NCBI RefSeq assembly: GCF_014841105.1 | Contig: NZ_JACYWE010000007.1 | Location: 25,317 to 89,316 of the forward strand | DNA length: 64,000 nt | Direction of reading: 5' to 3' | Origin: Lolliginicoccus lacisalsi | GTDB lineage: Bacteria; Actinomycetota; Actinomycetes; Mycobacteriales; Mycobacteriaceae | Shown here: in pieces, positions 36,302 through 44,592 of the stretch | Position numbering within the stretch: position 1 is the first letter of the stretch | How the letters are laid out: each line of letters begins with the position of its first letter | The notes under the pieces: model-generated | Told to the model about the DNA's origin: nothing | Seen by the model: only the letters and a program-made list of their open reading frames with translations | The model's database searches: none | Position numbers and translations under genes: made by a program

Positions 36302-37583
36302 GGGAAACCTCCCTCTCGATGGCGCGGTTCAGGCCGAGGAACGCGGTGTAGTTCGCGAGAACCTCGACCTGTCCCGGTGGGCATGACTTGATCGCTTCCA
36401 GCGGATCCTTCACCAGGGTGTGCTTCACGTCCGCGTAGGTGAGGCGCACCCCGAGGTCCGTGCCCCGCTCGCCCGCGGCGACTACCTGCACGCCCTCGAA
36501 GCTCTCGAACCGAACATCCCACAGCCAGGAGAGATCCTCCCCGTCGGGCACCTGGCCGTTGACGGCGATGACGAGGCCATCAGCGCTGCTATCGACCATC
36601 GATAGGGCTTCCTGCCAGCCCGCGGGGTTCTTCGCGAGCAGCATGCGCACATTGTGCGCGCCGACCTGCACGCTGCTGTAGCGTCCCGCTACCTCGCGCA
36701 CCGAGGAGACGGCGTTGACGGCGGCGCTCGGATCCACGCCCATCGCCACCGAGGCCGCGACGGCCTGCGCGGCATTGCCCCGGTTGGCCCGCCCCGGCAG
36801 GGCTAGCTCCATGGGCAGGGTGAGGCCATCGGGACCATGCAGGTGGGTGTCGTCGACCCACCAGTCCGGCTCGGGGCGCTTGAAGTCCCCGCCGGTGCTG
36901 TACCAGTGGACTCCATCGCGGGCGATCGGCTCGCCCGTGCGGGGGCAGCTCACCGAATCACCCAGCCAGGCATTGCCCGCGGCGACCCAGATGACGTTCG
37001 CGCAGTCATAGGCCGCGGAGGTGACCAGGACGTCGTCGCAGTTGGCGATGATGGTGGCCTCGGGGTGCCGCTCGAGGCCAGCGCGCAGGCGTCGCTCGAT
37101 CATGTTGATCTCGCCGACGCGGTCGAGCTGATCGCGCGTGAGGTTGAGCATGATGATGGCCTTGGGGTCCACGAAGTCGGCAACGTGGGGGAGGTGCAGC
37201 TCGTCGACCTCGATGGCGGCGCGGGACGCATCGAGGGACTGGTTGTAGGCCGCGACGATCCCGGCATCCATGTTGGCGCCGTCGAGGTTGGTGGCGACGT
37301 CGCCGAGGGTGGCGAGCGCGGCAGCCGTCATGCGCGTGGTGGTGGACTTGCCGTTCGTCCCGGTCACCAGAACGGTGTCCCGGTAGGCGGCGAGCTGCTT
37401 CAGGATGGTCTTATCGATCTTCAGGGCGATCAGGCCGCCGATCATGTTGCCCGCGCCGCGCCCGGTCTTGCGCGAGGCCCACGACGCCGAGCGTGCGGCA
37501 CGCAGCGCGAGCTTCCCGCGCGCGCTGATGGGTTGCCGCGCGACCGCACCGCTCTCGCTGCTTGATGAGTTCCCCTTGGCCAT
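36294..37583 (-). CDS. murT: Lipid II isoglutaminyl synthase, Mur ligase subunit
   Basis: 429 residues: Mur ligase ATP loop VTGTNGKSTTTRM, LNLTRDQLDRVGEI, ANCDDVLVTS, GRANRGNAAQA and a C-terminal MurT domain (AKNPAGWQEAL). With GatD it converts D-glutamate to D-isoglutamine in lipid II. The ribbon that in Firmicutes MurT has two CxxC pairs retains only one cysteine here (SCPRTGEPI, WYSTGGDFKRPEPDWW), so zinc binding is unlikely. First gene of the murT-gatD-hydrolase operon. Confidence 0.92.
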   Translation of the reverse strand: MAKGNSSSSESGAVARQPISARGKLALRAARSASWASRKTGRGAGNMIGGLIALKIDKTILKQLAAYRDTVLVTGTNGKSTTTRMTAAALATLGDVATNLDGANMDAGIVAAYNQSLDASRAAIEVDELHLPHVADFVDPKAIIMLNLTRDQLDRVGEINMIERRLRAGLERHPEATIIANCDDVLVTSAAYDCANVIWVAAGNAWLGDSVSCPRTGEPIARDGVHWYSTGGDFKRPEPDWWVDDTHLHGPDGLTLPMELALPGRANRGNAAQAVAASVAMGVDPSAAVNAVSSVREVAGRYSSVQVGAHNVRMLLAKNPAGWQEALSMVDSSADGLVIAVNGQVPDGEDLSWLWDVRFESFEGVQVVAAGERGTDLGVRLTYADVKHTLVKDPLEAIKSCPPGQVEVLANYTAFLGLNRAIEREVSRG

Positions 37584-37652
37584 GGCTATGAGGCTAGTGC
37601 GCGAATCCGGTTTCGGGGGCGATGACTGTCCGATCTCGTCCTGCGATTATGG

Positions 37653-38006
37653 TCACGCGCCGGTTCCGTGCCGTGCGTCAATGGTCTCTGCGAGCTCGTC
37701 GTACCCGGTCCGGGGAGTCAGCGGCGCACCAGTGAGGTAGCCGGCCCGGCCGAGCGCATGACCGCCCACGGCCGCGGTGGCGAGGTTGATCACGATAGCG
37801 AGGACAGCCTTCACGATGTTGAGCGCATCGGGGTCATGAAGCATGACGCCAAGAATGATCAAGGCAAGGCCGAGACCCGATGCGGTGGTGATGGCGCTGA
37901 TCCGGGCATAGAGGTCGGGCAGCTTCAGAACCCCGATGGCGGCAGCAACGAAAGCGAGCGTGCCGAGCACGATCAGGACGGCGCCCACGGTTTCCAGGAT
38001 GGCCAT
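37653..38006 (-). CDS. mrpG: Mrp Na+/H+ antiporter subunit G
   Basis: 117 residues with three TM helices: ETVGAVLIVLGTLAFVAAAIGVLKLPDLYAR with the conserved LPDxYxR, a middle helix and IVKAVLAIVINLATAAVGG. Ends the mrpACDEFG operon; its ATG shares a base with the mrpF stop. Confidence 0.92.
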   Translation of the reverse strand: MAILETVGAVLIVLGTLAFVAAAIGVLKLPDLYARISAITTASGLGLALIILGVMLHDPDALNIVKAVLAIVINLATAAVGGHALGRAGYLTGAPLTPRTGYDELAETIDARHGTGA

Positions 38007-38266
38007 CAGCGTTGCCCCCTTGTGACGAGCCGGGCGACGGACAGGGTCGCGAGGAAGCCCACCACCGTCGCGACGAGCACGATATCGAGCACGATATCGG
38101 TGTTCATGCGCAGCCCGAACAGGGCGAGCACACCGATGAAGGCGAAGAAGACCAGGTCCGCCGCGACGGCACGGTCAGCATCGCGCGGGCCGCGGAAGCT
38201 GGCATACGTCGCGGGAACGAGGGTGAGCGCGATGAGGATGAGAGAGATATCGATCAGCAGGTCCAT
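38006..38266 (-). CDS. mrpF: Mrp Na+/H+ antiporter subunit F
   Basis: 86 residues, ATG 38266 (MDLLID). Three TM helices; RGPRDADRAVAADL is the family's conserved RGPxxxDR. The longer frame to 38407 lies inside mrpE and is not used. One base separates it from the mrpE stop. Confidence 0.92.
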   Translation of the reverse strand: MDLLIDISLILIALTLVPATYASFRGPRDADRAVAADLVFFAFIGVLALFGLRMNTDIVLDIVLVATVVGFLATLSVARLVTRGQR

Positions 38267-38267
38267 G

Positions 38268-38669
38268 TCACGCGCCTCCCTCGGGATGCGTGGAATGGTG
38301 CGGCAGGTCCGGCACGGGACCGACTTCGCCGCTGCGTCGCATTCCACGGAGCATGCGTTCCTCCATGTCGTAGAGCGACTCCCGGAAAGCGTCGATTTCG
38401 GCGGCATACATGCCGTGCACGTAGAGCTCGGGGGGGCGATTGCTCACCGACAGCGTCAGCGTGCCCGGGGTCAGCGAGATCAGATTGGCGAGCATGGTGA
38501 TCTCCAGGTCGGTGCGGCAGCGCAGCGGCAGGCGCGTGATTCCCGCAGCGATCCTCGTCCCCGGGGTAACGATGTCCCAGCCGACGATGATGTTGGAGAT
38601 GATCAGCTGCCACAGGTAGTAGAGGACGAAGCTCAGTGCCCGGACTGGCCAGGCAATGGGGGTGCTCAT
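38268..38669 (-). CDS. mrpE: Mrp Na+/H+ antiporter subunit E
   Basis: 133 residues, a short TM region (RALSFVLYYLWQLIISNI) followed by the cytoplasmic beta-barrel part with LISLTPGTLTLSV. Overlaps the mrpD stop by 4 bp. Confidence 0.92.
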   Translation of the reverse strand: MSTPIAWPVRALSFVLYYLWQLIISNIIVGWDIVTPGTRIAAGITRLPLRCRTDLEITMLANLISLTPGTLTLSVSNRPPELYVHGMYAAEIDAFRESLYDMEERMLRGMRRSGEVGPVPDLPHHSTHPEGGA

Positions 38670-40162
38670 TGGCCGATCACCGCCTCCACGTAGGGGTTCA
38701 CGTCCACCAGGCCCGCTGCGGCCTGCTCCGAGAGGACGAGCAGGCCTTGCGCGCCCAGGCCCACGCCCAGCGTGACGAGCATGAGGAGGACCGCGGGCAT
38801 GGCCAGCGAGGGCTTCACATGGGTGAGCAGGCGACCGGGCTTGCGGGCGCTGATCGCATTGACGCCATCCTCCGGCGCCCGGCCCCAGAACACACCCTTC
38901 CAGATCTTCATCATCGAGAGCAGGGTCAGCAGGCTCACTGCCACCGCGACCACCGCGGCCGCGGTCTGTGCCTCATCGATCGCCGCGCGCACGAGGAGCA
39001 GCTTGGCGACGAAGCCGGAGAATGGCGGGAGCCCGGCAAGGGAGAACGCCGCACCGAGGAACGCCACCGCGATGAGCGGCTCGGTCCTCGCTATTCCTTG
39101 CAGCTTGCCGAGGTCGTTGGTCTTGTACGTCACCTCGATGGCGCCCGTGGACAGGAACAGCGACGCCTTCACGATCATGTGGTGGAGCAGGTAGAAGATT
39201 CCCGCCATGAGGCCGATCGGCCCGAACAGCGCGACACCGAGCAGGATGTAGCCGATCTGGCTGACCATGTGGAACGCGAGGATCGACCGGGTCGTGCTCT
39301 CGCCCACCGCGCCAAGCACGCCGATCAGCATGGTCGCCGACATCAGCACCACGCCGATCCACAGGTAGCGGCTATCGCCTTCGAAGACCACCGCGTAGAT
39401 CCGATAGATGGCATAGATCGCGACCTTGGTATGGAGGCCGGAGAACAACGCCGTCACAGCGGGGGAGGTGTAGGGGTAGGTGCGCGTGAGCCAGCCATGC
39501 ACGGGGATCACTGCTGCCTTGACCGATAGCGCGATCAGTACCGCGCCCATCGCCGCCCCGACCAGCGGGTTCTCCTTGCCCATCCCGGCGAGCTCCGCGA
39601 GGTTCACTGTTCCGGCGACGCCGTAGACCAGGCCCACGCCGACGAGGAAGATGGTCGAGGTCATCAGGTTCATCGCGACGTACAGCCGGCCCGCGGAGAG
39701 GCGCCGCATGCCGCCGAGCATCGCGAGCAGGCCGTACGACGGCAGCAGCATGACCTCGATGAACACGAACAGGTTGAAGAGGTCCCCGGTGAGCAGTGCT
39801 CCGTACACGCCGCCGGAAAGGACAAGCACCAACGGCGCGAAGTAGGGTCGATCGTCGTCCCCGGCGGCGATGCCGAACGCGGAGCACACCAGCCCGAGCA
39901 ACGCGGTGACGACGAGCATGAGGGCACTGAACATGTCTGCCACGAAGGGGATCGATACCCCAGCCGGCCACAGCGCGATGCTGTGGGCGATCACATTGCC
40001 GCCCCATGTAGCGGTGATCAGCCAGATGCCGAAGCCCATCGCCAGGGCATTGGTGCCCAGCAGGATCGCTCGCCGCAGCCAGGCGGGGGACGACACCACC
40101 GCGAGCAGGGCCGCGGTGAGCAGCGGAACGACGACAACGACAGCCAGCAGCGCATCATTCAT
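38666..40162 (-). CDS. mrpD: Mrp Na+/H+ antiporter subunit D
   Basis: 498 residues, about 14 TM helices, homologous to NuoM/NuoN-type complex I subunits. Visible are the proton-channel lysines in VKAAVIPVHGWLTRTYPYTSPAVTALFSGLHTKVAIYAI and HHMIVKASLFL, and the early FIEVMLLPSYGL glutamate. Couples Na+ export to H+ entry with MrpA. Confidence 0.94.
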   Translation of the reverse strand: MNDALLAVVVVVPLLTAALLAVVSSPAWLRRAILLGTNALAMGFGIWLITATWGGNVIAHSIALWPAGVSIPFVADMFSALMLVVTALLGLVCSAFGIAAGDDDRPYFAPLVLVLSGGVYGALLTGDLFNLFVFIEVMLLPSYGLLAMLGGMRRLSAGRLYVAMNLMTSTIFLVGVGLVYGVAGTVNLAELAGMGKENPLVGAAMGAVLIALSVKAAVIPVHGWLTRTYPYTSPAVTALFSGLHTKVAIYAIYRIYAVVFEGDSRYLWIGVVLMSATMLIGVLGAVGESTTRSILAFHMVSQIGYILLGVALFGPIGLMAGIFYLLHHMIVKASLFLSTGAIEVTYKTNDLGKLQGIARTEPLIAVAFLGAAFSLAGLPPFSGFVAKLLLVRAAIDEAQTAAAVVAVAVSLLTLLSMMKIWKGVFWGRAPEDGVNAISARKPGRLLTHVKPSLAMPAVLLMLVTLGVGLGAQGLLVLSEQAAAGLVDVNPYVEAVIGQ

Positions 40163-40512
40163 GACTGGTCCTCGCTGTTGCTCGGGGAGCCGGTCGGCGA
40201 ATCGGTGCGGTCATCAGTGTCATCGTCCCCTGAGCCCACGCCGGCGAGGGTGAGCATGTAGATGGTGATCGCGAAGGCAATCACGATGGCGGTGAGGGCG
40301 AACGCTTGAGGAAGCGCATCAGCAGCGACGGACGGGTCGGTGAGCTGGATCAGCGGCGCGTCGCGCCGGGCAGCCACGCCAGCGGAGATCAGCACGATGT
40401 TCGCGGCGTGGCCGAGCAGCACGAAGCCGAAGGTGATGCGGACCATGCCTCGCTGGAGGACCAGGTAGACGCCTCCGGTCACGAGCACTCCGACGAATAG
40501 CGCGAGCGTCAG
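40159..40512 (-). CDS. mrpC: Mrp Na+/H+ antiporter subunit C
   Basis: 117 residues if translation starts at CTG 40512; 109 from GTG 40488. The family N-terminus (TLALFVGVLVTGGVYLVLQR) is intact only with the upstream start. GGGAGG lies exactly 6 nt before this CTG, which overlaps the mrpA stop as CTGA. Three TM helices (NuoK-like), with GFVLLGHAANIVLIS conserved. The acidic C-terminal tail (GSGDDDTDDRTDSP) is an extension. Overlaps mrpD start by 4 bp. Confidence 0.85.
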   Translation of the reverse strand: MTLALFVGVLVTGGVYLVLQRGMVRITFGFVLLGHAANIVLISAGVAARRDAPLIQLTDPSVAADALPQAFALTAIVIAFAITIYMLTLAGVGSGDDDTDDRTDSPTGSPSNSEDQS

Positions 40513-43397
40513 CGCTGGCCTCCCATCAAGTTCTCCGGGCGATCTCCGGTCGCGGGACGGGGGGATGGGGTGGCGTCGTTGGCGCTGCCGGGCGGGGGGC
40601 CACCAGGAGGCCCTGCATGCGCTGTGCCGGTTCGCCGCGGCGGCTCCTCCTCGACGCCGAGCTTGTTGAGGGCCACGAGGATCACGCCAACCACCGCGAG
40701 GTACACGCCCACATCGAAGACCAGCGCAGTGGTGAAGTGGTAGTAGCCGTCACCTGGCAGCGGGATATCGAAGTGCAGGGGCTTGAGGAAGGATCCGTCC
40801 AGGAAGCCGAGAACCCCGGTAAGGGTGGCCAGCGCGATGCCGGAGGAGATGAAGCCGACGTAGGGCAGCTTGATGGGCGCGCGGCTGGCGCGGGATGCGC
40901 TGAGGTAGGCAAGCGCGAAGCCAGCGCCTCCGATGAGGGCGGCGATGAAGCCGCCGCCTGGCAGGTAGTGGCCGCGCAGGAGCAGGTAGAGCGACAGGAT
41001 GACCAGAACGGGCCCGAGCCAGCGTCCCACGGTGCGGGCCAGGATGGTATTACCCACCGCGGAGCCGATCGGGGTGTCGCGCAGCGATGCTGCCTGCTCG
41101 TCGCGCTCGCCGCGCAGCAGGCCGCTGGAGTCCAGGACCGCGATGATCACCAAGCCCGCCACTCCGAGCACGGTGAGCTCGCCGAGCGTATCGAGCGCGC
41201 GGAAGTCCACGAGGATCGTATTGACGACATTGGTCCCGCCCGTCTCGTTCTCCGCCTCGCGCAGGAAGTAGTCCCCCGCGGCCGAGATCTCGCGGCGCCC
41301 GGTGAGCACATAGGTGGCGAGCGCGGCGGTGCTGCCCGCGATCACCGCTATGACCGCGGTGATCGCGGTGCGGGACTTGCTGACCCGGTGGAAGGCACGG
41401 GGGAGGCGGCGCAGGATGAGGACAGCGACCACCACGGTCAGGACCTCGACGAGCAACTGGGTCAGGCCCACATCCGGCGCGCCGAGGACGAAGAAGAGCA
41501 GCGCTACCACGAAGCCGACGACGCCAAGCAGCACGAGCGCGGCGAGGCGCGACCGCGCGAGCACCAGGGCGATCACGCCCAGAGTCAGCAGGCCCAGCAG
41601 CAGCCAGTCGATGGGCTCGGTGACCGGCGCGGGGAAGGCCGGCACGGAGGGGCCGCTGGCAAGGACAGCGCCGGCGAGCAGTGCCAGCAGGATGAACGGG
41701 CTCGCGAGGTGCCGGGCAGGCGAGTTGCTGCGCGTGGCGTCGCCGACCCGAGCTCCGAGCGCGATCGTGCCGCTATAGACCTTCTGGAACACTTGCACGC
41801 CCGTGACCGGGAACAACGCGCGATCGTCGAGAACGGCATCGACCTTGTTGCGGGCCATGAAGAGGACGAGCCCGAGGAGGATGGTGATGATCGACATCAC
41901 CAGCGCGGCGTTGAACCCATGCCACAGGGTCAGGTACACATTGCCTGGAACCCCCTGGGTGTCCAGGACGATGCGATCGATTAGCGGCTCCAGGGGCTTG
42001 GCGTAGAAGCCCAGTGCAAGGCCGGTCAGCGACGCTACCGCGGCGGGCATCAGGAACAGCAGGGATGGCTCGTGCAGCTTCTTCTGGGCTACCGGGCCAC
42101 CGAATGCCCCGTAGACGATGCGGAACGCGTAGGCGAAGGTCAGCACCGCGCCCGCGACCGCGAGCGTGCCGACCAGCGGCCCCACCCAGGCTGGTCCTGG
42201 CGCTCCGAGGAACGCACCGAACAGGTTCTCCTTCGAGATGAACCCGAGCAAAGGTGGAACACCGGCCATCGACAGCGCGGACAGCGCGGTGAGCGCGGCG
42301 GTCAACGGCATGACCTTCCGCAAGCCTGTCAGCTTGCGGATGTCACGGCTACCAACCTCGCGATCGATCACGCCGACCAGCATGAACAGCGTTGCCTTGA
42401 ACAGCGCGTGGGCGAGCGTATGGATGCCGGCCGCAGCGAGGGCGGTAGGCGTGCCCACGCCGATGACGGCCACCAGGAAGCCGAGCTGGCTCACCGTCGA
42501 GTAGGCGAGAAGTTCCTTCAGGTCATGGCGCTGGAGCGCGAACAATGCCGCCATGATCGCCGTGAACAGGCCAACACCGATCAGGGTGACCTGCCACACC
42601 GAGTTGTCGCTCAGCGCGGGCGAGAACCGCATGAGCAGGTAGATCCCGGCCTTGACCATCGCGGCGGCGTGCAGGTACGCGCTGACCGGGGTCGCGGCGG
42701 CCATCGCGTCGGGCAGCCAGTCGTGGAACGGGAACTGCGCCGATTTCGTGAAGGCGGCGATGATCAGCAGCACCGCGACCGTGGTGGCGAAGGTCGAGTT
42801 CTCCTGCCAGATCGGATCGGCGATGATCACGCTGAGCTGGGAGGTTCCCGTGTACACCGTCATCGTCACCACGGCGGCGAGCAGCGCGAGCCCGCCACCC
42901 GCCGTGAGCAGCAGAGTCCGCAGTGCGGGCTCATTGGCGTGCTGCCCCGACCGGCCGATCAGGAAGAATGACGCGATCGTCGTGAACTCCCAGAAGACAA
43001 AGAGCAAGATGACGTCATCGGCAGTGACCAGGCCGAACATCGCTGTCGCGAACAGTGACATCAGCAGGAAGAAGCCAGTGTGCCGGCCGCGGCTGTGGTA
43101 CCGCGCGGAGTAGGCCATGATCAGCGCGCCCACGCCGAGGACCAGGGCTACGAAGAGGAGGCTCGTCCCGTCCATGCGGAACCGGAACGCCACGTCGATC
43201 GCAGGCATCCACGGAGCCTCGTACTCGATGGTGCCCTCATCGGCGAGGCCTGGTGCAGCTTCGCTCATGATGAGCCCGCCGAGAGCGAGGAATACCACCG
43301 CGACCACCCAGCCGGTGCTCCGGCCGAGGTAGCGGTCGAGGAGGGGCGCGGCGACAGTGGTGAGCGCCAGCAAGCCTAGGACCAATGGCAGGACCAA
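40509..43397 (-). CDS. mrpA: Mrp Na+/H+ antiporter subunit A (MrpA fused to MrpB)
   Basis: 962 residues from TTG 43397 with AAGGGG 8 nt upstream. The first 500 residues are a NuoL-like channel (FWEFTTIASFFLIG, TKSAQFPFHDWLPDAMAAATPVSAYLHAAAMVKAGIYLL); the middle carries the MrpA-specific helices, and residues about 780-930 are the MnhB domain (GHYLPGGGFIAALIGGAGFALAYL). mrpB is therefore not a separate gene, as in other actinobacterial A/B fusions. Largest and first subunit of the operon. Confidence 0.94.
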   Translation of the reverse strand: MVLPLVLGLLALTTVAAPLLDRYLGRSTGWVVAVVFLALGGLIMSEAAPGLADEGTIEYEAPWMPAIDVAFRFRMDGTSLLFVALVLGVGALIMAYSARYHSRGRHTGFFLLMSLFATAMFGLVTADDVILLFVFWEFTTIASFFLIGRSGQHANEPALRTLLLTAGGGLALLAAVVTMTVYTGTSQLSVIIADPIWQENSTFATTVAVLLIIAAFTKSAQFPFHDWLPDAMAAATPVSAYLHAAAMVKAGIYLLMRFSPALSDNSVWQVTLIGVGLFTAIMAALFALQRHDLKELLAYSTVSQLGFLVAVIGVGTPTALAAAGIHTLAHALFKATLFMLVGVIDREVGSRDIRKLTGLRKVMPLTAALTALSALSMAGVPPLLGFISKENLFGAFLGAPGPAWVGPLVGTLAVAGAVLTFAYAFRIVYGAFGGPVAQKKLHEPSLLFLMPAAVASLTGLALGFYAKPLEPLIDRIVLDTQGVPGNVYLTLWHGFNAALVMSIITILLGLVLFMARNKVDAVLDDRALFPVTGVQVFQKVYSGTIALGARVGDATRSNSPARHLASPFILLALLAGAVLASGPSVPAFPAPVTEPIDWLLLGLLTLGVIALVLARSRLAALVLLGVVGFVVALLFFVLGAPDVGLTQLLVEVLTVVVAVLILRRLPRAFHRVSKSRTAITAVIAVIAGSTAALATYVLTGRREISAAGDYFLREAENETGGTNVVNTILVDFRALDTLGELTVLGVAGLVIIAVLDSSGLLRGERDEQAASLRDTPIGSAVGNTILARTVGRWLGPVLVILSLYLLLRGHYLPGGGFIAALIGGAGFALAYLSASRASRAPIKLPYVGFISSGIALATLTGVLGFLDGSFLKPLHFDIPLPGDGYYHFTTALVFDVGVYLAVVGVILVALNKLGVEEEPPRRTGTAHAGPPGGPPPGSANDATPSPRPATGDRPENLMGGQR

Positions 43398-43822
43398 GAA
43401 TCTACCCCTTCGGCGGATGCGCAGCGGACGGAATCTACATCAAGGGATGCCTCCGGCCATTCAGGCCAGAAGTCACCGTGTCAAGGACGGCGGTGGGCAG
43501 CCGCTGCCGTGGTGGCCCCAGGTGCTGGGGTAGCCATTGGACCCCGAGAACGCTGTGCGGCCGCTTGCGAGTCGTGCGCCTAGCGAGCCGGGCAGCCCAT
43601 AAGCGAGGGAGAGGGTGATCGCTGGCATTGGTCGAGGCACCCCTCCCGTCGCGTAGTCGTGTCGGCGTTCACGTTATCAGTCGCCCGCGTGGCCAGGCGG
43701 GCGCCTGGGGAATGCGGGGCCCTCTCGTTTCCCTGTGCTTCCTGCTGTTTCCTGGCCCGAGGGGGCCTGGCTGGCGGGGCGCCGAATGTGGGGATCGTCA
43801 CCTGCCGGTCGTGGTGCAGCGC
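43398..43822. other. 425-bp gap between mrpA and tetR
   Basis: Holds the mrpA ribosome-binding site and presumably its promoter, and downstream of tetR a hairpin CGCCCGC (43682) / GCGGGCG (43697). Short open frames here have no recognisable product. No RNA gene seen. Confidence 0.6.
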
Positions 43823-44503
43823 TTACCGGTGGTTGTGCCCGCCGTTGTTGCTGCTTGCCTGATCGTCAGGGAACCATGCTCCTGACGAGCGGAGCGCTGA
43901 TTCGCGGCTGTCGCCGAGGCCGATGACGAGGTTGAGCATCATGGGGCGGAGCACGTTGCGGATGCCGGCGTCGGGCGGTGTGTAGTAGCCGGCGAGCTCG
44001 AGGACGACATAGCCGTGCAAGGCGGTCCAGATCTGGGCCGCGATCGCTACCGGGGCGAGCTCGTCGAGGCGCCCGGCGTCCATGGCGCGGCGTGCTGCCT
44101 CGACGATGTAGTCGTAGGCATAGCGACCGGTCCGCAGCAGGTCGTCGGGCGTGCTGCGGTAGCCGCCGAGGGATGCCGAGCCGAACATCACGACGTAGAG
44201 GTCTGGGCTTGCGCGGGCGTGCGATATGTACGCGGCGAAGATCCCGCCGAGGTCGGCCACGGGATCGTCGGTGCGCGGCGCGCGCTCGAACTCGTCCGCG
44301 AGGCGGGCGTAGCCCTCTTCGGCCACCGCCTTGATGAGCTCTGGCATGGATCCGAAGTGGGAGTAGAGCGTCATCGTCGACGTCCCGGCGGCAGCGGCCA
44401 CCTTGCGGGTCGATAAGCCGCTGGGCCCCTCGAGGGCAAGCAGATGGGCCGCGCTCTCCATGAGGCGCGCGTGCATCGGCGAATCTGTTCGGCGGCTGGC
44501 CAT
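43823..44503 (-). CDS. TetR-family regulator of the divergent flavoprotein operon
   Basis: 226 residues from ATG 44503 (MASRRTD); the longer frame to 44572 would run through the operator. HTH STRKVAAAAGTSTMTLYSHFGS at about residues 34-55, then a TetR C-terminal domain (WTALHGYVVLELAGYY, a WHG-type motif). It faces the operon starting at 44593 across a perfect palindrome. Most likely a repressor relieved by the substrate of that operon. Confidence 0.88.
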   Translation of the reverse strand: MASRRTDSPMHARLMESAAHLLALEGPSGLSTRKVAAAAGTSTMTLYSHFGSMPELIKAVAEEGYARLADEFERAPRTDDPVADLGGIFAAYISHARASPDLYVVMFGSASLGGYRSTPDDLLRTGRYAYDYIVEAARRAMDAGRLDELAPVAIAAQIWTALHGYVVLELAGYYTPPDAGIRNVLRPMMLNLVIGLGDSRESALRSSGAWFPDDQASSNNGGHNHR

Positions 44504-44533
44504 CGCAACATTCTCTATCACGAACCCTGGATA

Positions 44534-44551
44534 ACACTGATATATCAGTGT
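44534..44551. promoter_or_regulatory. TetR operator palindrome
   Basis: ACACTGATATATCAGTGT, a perfect 18-bp palindrome in the middle of the AT-rich tetR/operon divergent gap, 30 bp from tetR and 41 bp from the flavoprotein start. Confidence 0.85.
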
Positions 44552-44592
44552 AATAATGCAGCTATTGCTCATCGCTCGAGGGAGTTCCGCTA

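Noticed and set aside
40617..41984. 455-codon open frame antisense to mrpA
   Set aside because: Glu/Arg/His-rich shadow of a hydrophobic membrane protein.
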